From positions 186,001 through 250,000 of the forward strand of contig NZ_KB894094.1 in NCBI RefSeq assembly GCF_000374305.1: a DNA stretch of 64,000 nt, in the 5' to 3' direction. Shown piece after piece: positions 1 to 8,037 of the stretch. Made by a program: the position numbers and the translations under genes. Under the pieces are notes generated by a model. It worked only from the letters and a program-made list of their open reading frames with translations, made no database searches and was not told the DNA's origin. Numbering within the stretch: the first letter of the stretch is position 1; every line of letters begins with the position of its first letter. This DNA is from Actinomadura flavalba DSM 45200 (lineage in GTDB: Bacteria > Actinomycetota > Actinomycetes > Streptosporangiales > Streptosporangiaceae).

Positions 1-8
1 GCGCCCGC

Positions 9-746
9 ATGACCCGCTCGTACGCGCCGCGCGCCGCGATCACCGCCGCGTGCGACGCGTCCGGCGTCACCCGCCTGACGCGGCTGCGCTCGGACGGCCC
101 GCTCGCCGTGCGGGAGACCCCGGACGCCGTCTACCTGGTGGGCGCGGCGGCGAGCCCGCTCGGCGGCGACGACCTCGCGCTCGACGTCGAGGTCGGCGCG
201 GGGGCGCGGCTGACGGTGCGGTCGGCGGCGTCGGCGCTGGCGCTGCCGGGCGACGGGCCGTCCCGGATGACGGTCCGCGCCCGCGTCGGCGCGGGCGCGC
301 ACCTGGACTACGCGCCCGAGCCGACGGTCGCGGCGCGCGGCTGCGACCACCGCGCGGTGACGTCCGTCGAGCTGGCGGCGGACGCCACGCTGCGCTGGCG
401 CGAGGAACTGGTCCTCGGACGGCACGGCGAGGCGCCCGGCGCCCACACCGCCCGCTTCGACGTCACGCTGGACGGCCGCCCGCTGCTCCGCCACGCCCTC
501 GACCTCACCGACCCGTCCGTCTACACGACGGCCCCGGTGCTCGGCGCGGCCCGCGCGGTGGGCAGCGTCCTGCTGGCCGGGCCCGGCCTGACGACGGAGC
601 CGCACACGGCGGAGGGCCTGTCCGTCCTGCCCCTGACCGGCCCGGCGGTCCTGGTCACCGCCACGGCCGCCGACGCCGCGACGCTGCGCCGCCGTCTCAC
701 GACGGGTGCGGAGCGGGCGTCGCGGACTCCGGCTCCGGCGTGCTGA
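9..746 (+). CDS. ureD: Urease accessory protein UreD
   Basis: UreD/UreH acts with UreF and UreG as the chaperone complex that delivers nickel to apo-urease. The 245-residue product has the family's repeated beta-strand layout and the segment PEPTVAARGCDH around residues 104-115, which matches the typical 'P.p..P...a' region of UreD. The ATG at 9 overlaps a TGA in an ATGA junction, the usual coupling to an upstream gene such as ureG, which would lie outside the window. The 3' end overlaps the convergent MFS gene by 50 bp. Family assignment is from overall resemblance and the stop-start junction; the other urease genes are not visible. Confidence 0.85.
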   Translation: MTRSYAPRAAITAACDASGVTRLTRLRSDGPLAVRETPDAVYLVGAAASPLGGDDLALDVEVGAGARLTVRSAASALALPGDGPSRMTVRARVGAGAHLDYAPEPTVAARGCDHRAVTSVELAADATLRWREELVLGRHGEAPGAHTARFDVTLDGRPLLRHALDLTDPSVYTTAPVLGAARAVGSVLLAGPGLTTEPHTAEGLSVLPLTGPAVLVTATAADAATLRRRLTTGAERASRTPAPAC

Positions 747-2112
747 TCGCGCCCCCGTCCCGTCCGCGCAGCGTCGCCAGCACCACCAGGAACGCCACCG
801 CCAGCACGCCGAGCCCGGTCGCGAACGCCGCGCCGAGCCCGCCGGGCAGCGCGGGGCCGCCCGCCGAGACGCGCACGGCCGACAGTACCGCCACGCCGAG
901 CGACGCGCCCGTCAGCATCGCGGCCTGGAGCACCCCGGACGCCGCCCCCGCCTCCGCCGGGTCCACCGTCGCCATGATCGCCATGTTCAGCGGGACGACG
1001 ACGTACCCGAGCCCGGCGCCGAGCAGCAGCAGCGGCCCCGCCGCGCCGAGCCAGTAGCCGTCCGACAGCGGGACGAGCCAGCCGAGCGCCGCCGCCATCG
1101 ACGCGATGCCGCCGAGCGCGACGACGCGTCCGCCCAGGCGGGTGACGGCGGCCGGGGCGTGCCGCGCCGTCGCGAACATCCCGGCGGCCATCGGCAGGAA
1201 CGCCAGCCCGGACCGCAGCGAGCCGAACCCGGCGACCTCCTGGAAATACTGCACGAGCAGGAACTGCGCGCTCATCGTCACCATCGGCACGAGGAGCAGC
1301 GCGGCGAGCGCGCCCGCCCGCGCCCGGTCGGCGAACAGCGACGGCGGCAGGACGGGCCGCGCCGCCCGCCGCTCGACCAGGACGAACACCGCGAGCAGCG
1401 CCGCGCCGACCGCGAGACCGCTGACGGCGAGCGGGTCGGACCACCCGTGCTCGGCGCGCGCGAGACCGAACGTCAGCGCGACGAGCCCGGCGACGGACGT
1501 CAGGCCGCCCGCCACGTCGAACCGGCCGGGCGACCGGGGCGTCTCACCGAGCCGCCGGGGCGCGACCGCGAGGACGAACAGCCCGAGCGGCACGTTGACG
1601 AACAGCACCCACCGCCACGACAGCGCGGCGGTGATCAGGCCGCCGAGGACCAGCCCGAGCGTCATCGCCGACGCGGTCACCGCCGAGTAGACGCCGAGCG
1701 CGCGGGCCTGCCGCTCGCCGGTGAAGTGGGTGACGAGCAGCGCGAGCGTGGCGGGCCCGGCGAGCGCGGCCCCGGCGCCCTGGAGGGCGCGGGCGGCGAC
1801 GAGCCAGCCGGGGCCGGGGGCCAGCCCGCCGAGCAGGGAGGCGAGCGTGAAGACCGCCATCCCGGCGAGGAACACGCGGCGGCGGCCGAACACGTCCCCG
1901 GCGCGCCCGCCGAGCAGCAGCAGCCCGCCGAACGCGAGCAGGAACGCGGTGGAGACCCAGCTCAGACCGGCCGGGGTGAAGCCGAGGCCGTCGCGGACGG
2001 CGGGCAGCGCGACGTTCATGATCGTCGCGTCGAGCATCAGGGCCAGCTCGCAGGACACGATCACCGCGAGGACCAGCGTGGACGCCGGGCGCGCGGAAGC
2101 GGGCGGGGACAT
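697..2112 (-). CDS. MFS drug efflux transporter, DHA2 (EmrB/QacA) type
   Basis: Proton-driven multidrug exporter of the cytoplasmic membrane. The 471-residue protein is almost wholly hydrophobic and fits about 14 membrane segments. It shows the family motif A between TM2 and TM3 (GGRAGDVFGRRR, about residues 68-79), the TM1 motif LDATIMNVALP (about 27-37) and a glycine-rich TM5 motif C region. The start is supported by AAAGGAGG about seven nucleotides upstream. It is divergent from a TetR-family gene with a shared operator-like palindrome between them, so TetR-repressed efflux is the natural reading. The substrate cannot be deduced. Its 3' end runs 50 bp into ureD on the other strand. Confidence 0.88.
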   Translation of the reverse strand: MSPPASARPASTLVLAVIVSCELALMLDATIMNVALPAVRDGLGFTPAGLSWVSTAFLLAFGGLLLLGGRAGDVFGRRRVFLAGMAVFTLASLLGGLAPGPGWLVAARALQGAGAALAGPATLALLVTHFTGERQARALGVYSAVTASAMTLGLVLGGLITAALSWRWVLFVNVPLGLFVLAVAPRRLGETPRSPGRFDVAGGLTSVAGLVALTFGLARAEHGWSDPLAVSGLAVGAALLAVFVLVERRAARPVLPPSLFADRARAGALAALLLVPMVTMSAQFLLVQYFQEVAGFGSLRSGLAFLPMAAGMFATARHAPAAVTRLGGRVVALGGIASMAAALGWLVPLSDGYWLGAAGPLLLLGAGLGYVVVPLNMAIMATVDPAEAGAASGVLQAAMLTGASLGVAVLSAVRVSAGGPALPGGLGAAFATGLGVLAVAFLVVLATLRGRDGGAISTPEPESATPAPHPS

Positions 2113-2130
2113 GGGACGACCTCCTTTAGG

Positions 2131-2144
2131 GAACCAGTTGGTTC
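2131..2144. promoter_or_regulatory. Palindromic operator between MFS and TetR genes
   Basis: GAACCA-GT-TGGTTC forms 6-bp perfect arms around a 2-bp centre, lying 19 bp upstream of the MFS start and 53 bp upstream of the tetR start. Position and symmetry fit the binding site of the adjacent TetR regulator. That the TetR protein binds here is inference. Confidence 0.6.
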
Positions 2145-2155
2145 ACTATAGGATC

Positions 2156-2169
2156 GGTACGCTGGTACC
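2156..2169. promoter_or_regulatory. Second inverted repeat in the MFS/TetR intergenic region
   Basis: GGTAC-GCTG-GTACC has 5-bp perfect arms and sits 28 bp before the tetR GTG start. It could be a second half of the operator or a transcript hairpin. The role is inferred from position only. Confidence 0.35.
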
Positions 2170-2196
2170 CGCAATGCCGGGGAAAGGGGCAGCACC

Positions 2197-2778
2197 GTGA
2201 CCACGACGGACGGCACGGCGTCCCGGCGGCGCGGCGACGCCCTCCGCGCGGCGATCTTCGCCGCGGTGCTCGACCAGCTCGACACCGTCGGCTACGCCCG
2301 GCTCAGCACCAACGGCGTCGCGGCGGCGGCGGGCACCGGCAAGGCCGCGCTGTACCGGCGCTGGCGCAACAAGGAGGAGCTGGTCGTCGCGGCCCTGCGC
2401 GACCTGCTCGCGCCGCCGCCCGACCTGCCGCCCGGCACCCCCCTGCGCGACGGGCTGCTGGTCCTCCTGCGCTACTTCGACCAGACGATGTTCGACTCCA
2501 AGGGCACCGCCTTCCAGGCCGTCTCCGCCGCCGGCGACGACGGCACCGCCGCCCTGCGCACCCTGTTCGAGACCACCGTCGCGCTGCCCTGCCGCGAGCG
2601 CATCGCCGACCTCGCCCGCCGCCACGACCCGCCCCCGGACGCCGACCTGGCGGCCATCGCGGCCGTAGGCCCGGCCATGCTCGTCCAGCACTGCGTGAGC
2701 GGGCGGCCCCGCAGCACCCCCGAGGAGATCGAACGCGTCGTGGACGCCGTCCTGCTGCCCCTGCTCACCGCGAGATGA
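2197..2778 (+). CDS. TetR-family transcriptional repressor
   Basis: A 193-residue regulator with the usual TetR length. The N-terminal helix-turn-helix lies at about residues 32-58 (TNGVAAAAGTGKAALYRRW, with the GKAALYRRW recognition-helix pattern). The C-terminal part is a helical ligand-binding and dimer domain, which is variable in this family. The start is GTG, preceded by a purine-rich GGGGAAAGGGG stretch. It is divergent from a DHA2-type exporter, the classic arrangement of a repressor that releases the pump gene on binding the pump's substrate. It probably also represses itself, because the operator lies between the two start codons. The ligand is unknown. Confidence 0.9.
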   Translation: MTTTDGTASRRRGDALRAAIFAAVLDQLDTVGYARLSTNGVAAAAGTGKAALYRRWRNKEELVVAALRDLLAPPPDLPPGTPLRDGLLVLLRYFDQTMFDSKGTAFQAVSAAGDDGTAALRTLFETTVALPCRERIADLARRHDPPPDADLAAIAAVGPAMLVQHCVSGRPRSTPEEIERVVDAVLLPLLTAR

Positions 2779-2846
2779 CCCGAGCCGGTCCCGGCGCATG
2801 ACACCGTCACGACGCTCGACGTGCTATCGGGCGGGCCGCTGAGCGG

Positions 2847-3512
2847 CTAACCCCGCTGGAGGGCGCGCATCCGGGCGATCTCGGCGTTCTGGCCGGACTG
2901 GACGTCGCGGGCGAGCTGCTGGATCGTGACGTCCTCCCCCTTGGAGATGACGTCCTTGACCATGACCAGCGCGCCCTCATGATGCTTGATCATGAGGTCG
3001 AGGAACAGCGCGTCGAACGCCTCGCCCCGCGCGGCGCGCAACTGCTCCATCTGCTGCGGCGTCGCCATCCCGGCCATGCCCGCGTGCTGCTGCGGCCCGG
3101 CGGTCGCCCGCCCGTGACCGCCGTGCCCGCCGTGCGCGGGCTTCGGCGTCTTCCCGCGCAGCCACGCCTGCATCGCCGAGATCTCGACGGTCTGCTCGGC
3201 CTCGATGCGCGACGCGATCGCCTTGACGCGCCCGTCCGCCGCCTGCCCGGGCGCCAGTGACGACATCGCGAGCGCCTGCTCGTGGTGCGGGATCATCATC
3301 TGCGCGAAGCGGACCTCGGCCTCGGTCACCGGCTTGGGCTTGATCGGCCCCCGGACCTCCGTCCTGTTCGGCTCGCCGGGCCTGCCGGGGACGAGGATCG
3401 TGCCCTTCGGCTCCGGCGCAGCCCCGTCGCCGCCCCCGCCGCACGCGGTCAGGCCGCCCGCCGCCGTCAGCAGGCCCGTGACCAGGGCCGCCAGCGCGAT
3501 CCGGTGTCGCAT
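2847..3512 (-). CDS. DUF305 lipoprotein
   Basis: A 221-residue secreted lipoprotein: Arg-positive N-terminus, hydrophobic segment and lipobox LTAC with Cys24. Two DUF305 half-repeats follow, each with a paired-His motif (FAQMMIPHHEQAL and DLMIKHHEGALVM), separated by a His/Gly-rich linker (HGGHGGHG) and a Met/His patch (HAGMAGM). DUF305 proteins are ferritin-like four-helix bundles, often found near copper or other metal genes; their biochemical role is not settled. The ATG at 3512 has AAAGGAA four bases upstream, so I prefer it to the longer frame. It is divergent from the LVIVD protein, a pairing also frequent in other actinobacteria. Confidence 0.88.
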   Translation of the reverse strand: MRHRIALAALVTGLLTAAGGLTACGGGGDGAAPEPKGTILVPGRPGEPNRTEVRGPIKPKPVTEAEVRFAQMMIPHHEQALAMSSLAPGQAADGRVKAIASRIEAEQTVEISAMQAWLRGKTPKPAHGGHGGHGRATAGPQQHAGMAGMATPQQMEQLRAARGEAFDALFLDLMIKHHEGALVMVKDVISKGEDVTIQQLARDVQSGQNAEIARMRALQRG

Positions 3513-3624
3513 CGAGTTCCTTTCGTCCGGTCTACCGATCCCCGAACGTATCCGCTCCCCTGTTACCGGCATGGAACCGCGAGGTCTCAGGAAGCTCTCA
3601 AATGACAACAGGTCTGGGCAAATA

Positions 3625-3645
3625 GGAGTACAGGCACCATACTCC
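3625..3645. promoter_or_regulatory. Dyad GGAGTA-N9-TACTCC
   Basis: Perfect 6-bp arms with a 9-nt spacer, between the divergent DUF305 and LVIVD genes. The spacing would suit a dimeric regulator such as a MerR-type protein, but no such regulator gene is nearby. Function is inferred from symmetry and position. Confidence 0.4.
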
Positions 3646-3660
3646 GGATGATCAGTGACG

Positions 3661-3677
3661 TGTCTCCGCCGGAGACA
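3661..3677. promoter_or_regulatory. Inverted repeat TGTCTCC-GCC-GGAGACA
   Basis: Perfect 7-bp arms with a 3-nt centre, 17 bp before the GTG start of the LVIVD gene. It overlaps the expected 5' leader, so it could be an operator or a short hairpin that influences access to the ribosome binding site GAAGGAG just downstream. Confidence 0.45.
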
Positions 3678-3694
3678 TACACGAAGGAGTCAGG

Positions 3695-5128
3695 GTGGCG
3701 CCAGAAAGACGCCGAACCAAGCGCAGAACGCTGCTCGGAGCCGTGACGGGGATCGCGCTGGCGATCTCGGCCGTCCTCGTCGCTCCCCCGGCGACCGCCG
3801 CGGAGATCCCCGGGGTCGACGAGATCGCCAAGAGCAAGAACATCCAGCACCTGGCGAACATCCCCAAGCCGGCGCCGTTCGCCGCGACGAACGCCCTCAA
3901 CAGCGACTGGGCGTTCACCGGCAAGTACGCCATCGGCGGCAACTACCTCGGATTCACGATCTACGACATCAGCAAGCCGTCGGCTCCCAAGATCGTGTCG
4001 GTCGTGCAGTGCCCCGGCGCGCAGAACGACGTCTCGGTCTCGGGCAACCTGCTGTTCCTCAGCACCGACGCCTCGATGAGCGACGACTCCTGCCAGGCCG
4101 TGTCCAAGCCCGCCTCGGACAAGACGGCGTGGGAGGGCATCAAGATCTTCGACATCAGCGACGTCCGGAACCCCCGGTACGTCAAGGCCGTCGAGACCAA
4201 GTGCGGCTCGCACACGAACACCCTGGTGCCCGGCAAGAAGGACACGGCGTACATCTACGTCTCGTCCTACTCGCCGAACGCCGCGTTCCCCGACTGCCAG
4301 CCGCCGCACGACCTCATCTCGATCGTGAAGGTGCCGCTGAAGAACCCGCAGGCGGCCGCCGTGGTCGGTGAGCCCGTCCTGTTCCCGGACGGCGGCAACC
4401 CCGGCGACGGCCTGCCGTACCCCAACGGCACCTCCGCGACGAGCGGCTGCCACGACCTGACCTCGTACCCGACCAAGAACCTCATGGCCGGTGCCTGCAT
4501 GGGCGACGGCGTGCTGTTCGACATCTCCGACCGCGAGCAGCCGAAGGTCATCACCTCGGTCCGCGACGACGAGAACTTCGCGTTCTGGCACTCGGCCACG
4601 TTCAACAACGCGGCCAACAAGATCGTGTTCACCGACGAGCTCGGCGGCGGCGGCGCGGCCACCTGCAACGCCACCATCGGTGACAAGAAGGGCGCCAACG
4701 CGATCTACGACATCACCGGCAAGGGCGACAAGCGCAAGCTGGTGTTCAAGAGCTACTACAAGATCCCGCGCGCCAACGCCGACACCGAGAACTGCGTCGC
4801 GCACAACGGCTCGCTGATCCCCGTCCCGGGCCGGGACATCATGGTGCAGGCGTGGTACCAGGGCGGCATCTCGGTGTTCGACTTCACCGACTCGGCCAAG
4901 CCGAAGGAGCTGGGCTGGTTCGAGCGCGGCCCGCTCTCGGAGACGAGCCTGATCACCGGCGGCTCTTGGTCGGCGTACTACTACAACGGCTACATCTACT
5001 CCAACGACATCCAGAAGGGCCTGGACGTCCTGGACATCCGCGACCCGCGGACCGTCCTCGGCAAGCTGCCCAAGCTCAAGGAGCTGAACGCGCAGAGCCA
5101 GCCGAACTACTTCAGCCTCTTCAACTGA
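3695..5128 (+). CDS. Secreted LVIVD beta-propeller repeat protein
   Basis: A 477-residue exported protein built from LVIVD-type repeats: GFTIYDISKPSAPK, GIKIFDISDVRNPR, DGVLFDISDREQPK, GISVFDFTDSAKPK and LDVLDIRDPRT. These fold as beta-propeller blades on the cell surface or outside the cell. The signal peptide (residues 1-37) has the run KRRTLLGAV before its hydrophobic core, so Tat export is possible. GTG start with GAAGGAG seven bases upstream. There are several conserved His/Cys positions (CGSHTN, GCHDL, FWHSA, ENCVAHNG) but no known catalytic site. It is divergent from the DUF305 lipoprotein, and a shared extracytoplasmic or metal role is only suggested by that pairing. A strong terminator follows. 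Confidence 0.88.
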   Translation: MAPERRRTKRRTLLGAVTGIALAISAVLVAPPATAAEIPGVDEIAKSKNIQHLANIPKPAPFAATNALNSDWAFTGKYAIGGNYLGFTIYDISKPSAPKIVSVVQCPGAQNDVSVSGNLLFLSTDASMSDDSCQAVSKPASDKTAWEGIKIFDISDVRNPRYVKAVETKCGSHTNTLVPGKKDTAYIYVSSYSPNAAFPDCQPPHDLISIVKVPLKNPQAAAVVGEPVLFPDGGNPGDGLPYPNGTSATSGCHDLTSYPTKNLMAGACMGDGVLFDISDREQPKVITSVRDDENFAFWHSATFNNAANKIVFTDELGGGGAATCNATIGDKKGANAIYDITGKGDKRKLVFKSYYKIPRANADTENCVAHNGSLIPVPGRDIMVQAWYQGGISVFDFTDSAKPKELGWFERGPLSETSLITGGSWSAYYYNGYIYSNDIQKGLDVLDIRDPRTVLGKLPKLKELNAQSQPNYFSLFN

Positions 5129-5159
5129 AGACCTGAAGGGCCGTGAAACGGCCGCACGC

Positions 5160-5193
5160 GAGCCCCCGGTTCAGCCGAACCGGGGGCTCGTTT
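5160..5193 (+). terminator. Terminator after LVIVD gene
   Basis: A perfect 13-bp stem (5160-5172 with 5177-5189, arms GAGCCCCCGGTTC / GAACCGGGGGCTC) with a 4-nt AGCC loop, followed by GTTT. It starts 31 bp after the stop codon. Confidence 0.85.
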
Positions 5194-5511
5194 CACGTCC
5201 GGCCGCCGGGGCGCTGGAAAAGCGCGTTCCAAGCGCGGGCATAAGGAAATTGCGCGTCCGGTTCACCCGCTGTCCGGAGCAGGCCAGCATCCTGACTTCT
5301 CCGCCGGTGCTGCGTATAACGGAGCAGGCGGCGGAGGAGAACGGAAACGGGGACGACCCGCGTTTCCCTCCGCGCGGGCGGCATGGACGCATGCCGCGAC
5401 ACTTTCCGCCCGGAGATCCCGGGTCGGGGACGCCGGTTCCACCATCCGGCCGATTTCTCACATCGGCCGGATCGGGCTGTGAAATCCGTCCACGGAAAGG
5501 TTGAATTCGGC
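5194..5511 (+). other. Leader/promoter region of the secreted protease gene
   Basis: A 318-bp stretch without a convincing gene on either strand; the open frames through it lack start signals and family resemblance. It contains a hairpin at 5378-5397 (GCGGCATG-GACG-CATGCCGC) and a longer inverted repeat at 5444-5472. GGAAAGG at about 5493-5500 is the probable ribosome binding site of the protease. I see no clear -35/-10 pair. Confidence 0.5.
5444..5472. promoter_or_regulatory. 11-bp inverted repeat upstream of the protease
   Basis: ATCCGGCCGAT (5444-5454), a 7-nt spacer, then ATCGGCCGGAT (5462-5472): perfect arms ending 39 bp before the ATG. It may be an operator or a stable 5'-UTR hairpin. 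There is no regulator gene next to it. Confidence 0.5.
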
Positions 5512-6483
5512 ATGACCTCCTCTTCGTCCGCCGCACGCGCCGGACGGTTCTGCGCCGCGCTGGCCGCGGCGGTGCTCGCCCTCGGGCTGGCGGCGGCCCC
5601 GGCCGCCGCCGCGCCGAGCCCGAACACGCCGGTCGCGCGCAGCAGCGCCGGGACCGTGACCAAGGGCGCGGCGCCGCGGGCCGCGGCCACCCCCGCCACG
5701 TCGGCCGCCGCGCGCGGCACCGGACGGCTCGCCGACACCCGCGGCGTCAGCCTGACCAGGAAATTCCCCCGCAACGCGCGGACGATCGGACCCGACGTCG
5801 GGATCAACACCGTCATCGGCCCCGACGGCCGCACCCAGATCACCAACACGACGACGTACCCCAACAGCGTCAACGGGCGGCTCACGTTCACCGCACCCGA
5901 CGGGCAGACCTACATCTGCACCGCGTTCCTCTACGACAACGACACCGTCGCGACGTCCGGGCACTGCGTCTACACCCACGACAACGCCAACAATGTCCAC
6001 GGCTGGAACAGCAATTTCGTGTTCTGGCCCGGCCGGAACGGCAGCAGCACGCCCTACGGATCGTGCGGCTGGACGAACGCGTACTCCGTGAACGGCTGGA
6101 TCAACAGCCAGGACCCGGAATACGACTACGGCGCGATCAAGCTCAACTGCACGGTCGGGAACGCGACCGGCTGGATCGGGCTGCGCTGGCAGTCCGCCTC
6201 CTACAACGGAACCACCGTGAACATTTCCGGATATCCCGGGGACAAGCCCGCGAACACGCTCTGGCAGATGAACGGCACCGTCGCCTCCACGAGCACGCGG
6301 CAGCTCTTCTATTCCATCGACACCTTCGGCGGGCAGAGCGGATCGGCCGTCCGCATTCCCGGCTGCGGGGCCTACTGCGCCGTCGCGGTGCACTCCTACG
6401 GCCTGTACGGCGGGTCGCCCTACAACCGGGGGACGCGCATCACCGAACCCGCGTTCAACAACTTCACGACCTGGAACCAGTGA
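5512..6483 (+). CDS. Secreted trypsin-like (V8/glutamyl-type) serine protease
   Basis: A 323-residue exported protease. The signal peptide spans residues 1-34 (Ala-rich core ending AAAAP), followed by a propeptide-like stretch to about residue 90 and a chymotrypsin-fold domain. The catalytic triad is visible: His151 in ATSGHCVY, Asp205 in EYDYGAIKL and Ser276 in GGQSGSAV. The GQSGS context and ISGYPGD segment are like the S1B glutamyl endopeptidase (V8) group, so cleavage after acidic residues is likely but not proven. Cysteines at 137/152 and near the C-terminus could form disulfides. The ATG at 5512 is chosen because it begins the signal peptide. A strong hairpin terminator follows. Confidence 0.9.
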   Translation: MTSSSSAARAGRFCAALAAAVLALGLAAAPAAAAPSPNTPVARSSAGTVTKGAAPRAAATPATSAAARGTGRLADTRGVSLTRKFPRNARTIGPDVGINTVIGPDGRTQITNTTTYPNSVNGRLTFTAPDGQTYICTAFLYDNDTVATSGHCVYTHDNANNVHGWNSNFVFWPGRNGSSTPYGSCGWTNAYSVNGWINSQDPEYDYGAIKLNCTVGNATGWIGLRWQSASYNGTTVNISGYPGDKPANTLWQMNGTVASTSTRQLFYSIDTFGGQSGSAVRIPGCGAYCAVAVHSYGLYGGSPYNRGTRITEPAFNNFTTWNQ

Positions 6484-6498
6484 TCTCATGACCACGAC

Positions 6499-6532
6499 GG
6501 GCCGCCCGGCGGGGACGACCGCCGGGCGGCCC
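6499..6532 (+). terminator. Terminator-like hairpin after the protease
   Basis: A perfect 14-bp GC stem (6499-6512 with 6519-6532) and a 6-nt loop, 15 bp after the stop codon. There is no T tract, as is common for hairpin terminators in this genome. Confidence 0.7.
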
Positions 6533-6571
6533 GGACGTACGATCGGCGCAGGCTCCTCGGGAGGAACGTCC

Positions 6572-6943
6572 ATGCTCGCTCACCGGCGGCTGCCGGCCGC
6601 CCTGCTGCTCGTCCCGCTCGCGCTGTCGGCCTCCGCCGGGCCCCCGCCGGAGGCAGGGCCGCCCGCCGCCGGCGAGGTCGCGGGGCGCGTCCTGTCCGGG
6701 ACCGGCGAACCGGTCGCGGACTGCGCGGTCGTCCCCACGGCGACGTCCTCGCCCGCGCCCCCGATCCCGGAGCTGGCGTCCGTGACCGGCCCGGACGGCG
6801 CCTACCGGCGCCCGCTGCCACCCGGCACCTACACGCTGACCGCCACCTGCACCTCCCCCGCCGGCGCGGTGCGGACGGGCGAGGTGCGGGGCGTCGTCGT
6901 CGGGCCGGGCGCGCGGGTCGCGGCCGACATCACGCTGGGCTGA
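6572..6943 (+). CDS. Small secreted protein with carboxypeptidase-regulatory-like fold
   Basis: A 123-residue protein with an N-terminal signal segment (residues 1-20, LPAALLLVPLALSASAG) and one prealbumin-like beta-sandwich: GRVLSGTGEPVADCAVV, then SVTGPDGAYRRPLPPGTYTLTATC and a final GVVVGPGARVAADITL strand. This is the pattern of carboxypeptidase-regulatory/Cna-B-like domains, which usually mediate binding or adhesion rather than catalysis. The ATG at 6572 has GGGAGGAA upstream; the longer in-frame extension would hide the signal peptide. The gene follows the protease in the same direction but after a terminator, so it may have its own promoter. Confidence 0.72.
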   Translation: MLAHRRLPAALLLVPLALSASAGPPPEAGPPAAGEVAGRVLSGTGEPVADCAVVPTATSSPAPPIPELASVTGPDGAYRRPLPPGTYTLTATCTSPAGAVRTGEVRGVVVGPGARVAADITLG

Positions 6944-6954
6944 GCCGTCCGCCC

Positions 6955-7398
6955 TCAGCTTTGCGGAGGCGTGCGGCTCGGGACGGCGATGCGGTTGAAG
7001 GTGTTCATGAGGGCGACACCGGCGACGAGCGCGCCGATCTCGCGGTCGGTGAAGTGACCGGTGATGCCCGCCCACACGTCGTCGGGGACGCCCTCGGGGC
7101 CGAGGTGGGTCGCGGACTCGGCGTAGCCGAGGGCGGCCTTCTCGGCGGCGGTGAAGAGGGCCGATTCGCGCCAGGCGGCCAGGTGCGCCAGCCGGGTCTC
7201 GGTCTCCCCGGCGGCGCGGGCGTCGCGGTGGTGCATGTCGACGCAGTACAGGCAGCCGTTGAGCTGGGAGACGCGGAGCTTCACCAGCTCCTGCACGGCG
7301 GCGTCCAGGCCGCTCTTGGCGACGGCCTCGGCCGCCTGGAGCACGCCCGCGAAGAACCCGTCGGGGGCGACGGCCGCGAAATCGATGCGCTGGGTCAT
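6955..7398 (-). CDS. Carboxymuconolactone decarboxylase / AhpD-like protein
   Basis: A 147-residue cytoplasmic protein of the CMD (AhpD-like) superfamily. The core motif is NGCLYCVDMHHRDAR, with Cys49 and Cys52 as the redox CxxC pair and His56 nearby, the signature of the alkylhydroperoxidase AhpD core. The leading helix carries QELVKLRVSQ. The C-terminal segment VALMNTFNRIAV is also typical. Such proteins act as peroxidases or reductants of peroxidases, but many are uncharacterised. The ATG at 7398 has GGGAG seven bases upstream. The neighbouring GtrA gene gives no functional clue. Confidence 0.85.
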   Translation of the reverse strand: MTQRIDFAAVAPDGFFAGVLQAAEAVAKSGLDAAVQELVKLRVSQLNGCLYCVDMHHRDARAAGETETRLAHLAAWRESALFTAAEKAALGYAESATHLGPEGVPDDVWAGITGHFTDREIGALVAGVALMNTFNRIAVPSRTPPQS

Positions 7399-7438
7399 GG
7401 GTGGACTCCCTCGTCGGTGGATCACGTCACCCACAGGA

Positions 7439-7454
7439 CGGGCGGGGCCGCCCG
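7439..7454 (-). terminator. Short GC hairpin between GtrA and CMD genes
   Basis: CGGGCGG-GG-CCGCCCG lies 27 bp beyond the stop codon of the GtrA gene and before the CMD gene. It could be a weak terminator or a spacer hairpin in a shared transcript. Confidence 0.4.
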
Positions 7455-7481
7455 GATGTGACACCTTCGCGGGAGAACTTC

Positions 7482-7943
7482 TCAGAGCGCGACGGGCCGG
7501 AACACCCACCGGCGGTATGACCAGTACCGGAAGGCCGAGCCGAGGGCGAGGCCGATCACCAGCGCGGCGTTGTAGGCGACGCCGCCGTGCAGGTTCAGCA
7601 CGTAGAACGTGACGGCGGTGCAGAGCACCTGGATCGCCATCCCGACGCCGTTGAGGCCGAAGAACAGCGCGAACTCGCGGCTGGTGCCGGCGCTGTCGCG
7701 GTGCCGGAACGCCCAGTGCCGGTTGAGCAGGTAGGACGTGACCGTGGACGCCACGGTCGGGACGATGACGCTGACGAGCGGCGCGACGGTGAGCGCGTGC
7801 CGCAGCAGGTTCGCCCCGCCGATGGTGATGACGGTCCCGACGAATCCGACAAAGCCGAAGCTGGCCAGCTCGCGCGCGAACAGACGGTAGTTGCGCACGG
7901 TTCCAGCCGGTTTGACCGGTCTTGACCGCTGCAAGGTGCTCAC
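7482..7943 (-). CDS. GtrA-like membrane protein
   Basis: A small integral membrane protein with four predicted helices and the GtrA family hallmarks: FGFVGFVGTVI in TM1, SYLLNRHWAFRH between TM2 and TM3, and FRYWSYRRWVF at the C-terminus. GtrA-like proteins are linked to transfer of lipid-linked sugars during cell-envelope polysaccharide synthesis, probably as flippases or their accessories. The start is uncertain: GTG at 7943 (153 aa) or TTG at 7967 (161 aa). Neither has a strong ribosome binding site. A near-direct repeat GGTCAA-N4-GGTCAA falls in the N-terminal coding region. Confidence 0.82.
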   Translation of the reverse strand: MSTLQRSRPVKPAGTVRNYRLFARELASFGFVGFVGTVITIGGANLLRHALTVAPLVSVIVPTVASTVTSYLLNRHWAFRHRDSAGTSREFALFFGLNGVGMAIQVLCTAVTFYVLNLHGGVAYNAALVIGLALGSAFRYWSYRRWVFRPVAL

Positions 7944-8037
7944 CTGCCCAGACCTTACCCGAGGCAAACGCGCCTCCGAAGGCCGACACGAGTAAAAAGA
8001 TCACTTCGTGCCCGGGGCGCACCCGCGCGCCCGCCCC

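Noticed and set aside
5193..5891. A minus-strand frame over the protease leader and start
   Set aside because: It lacks a credible start signal and overlaps the signal-peptide region of the protease in antisense.
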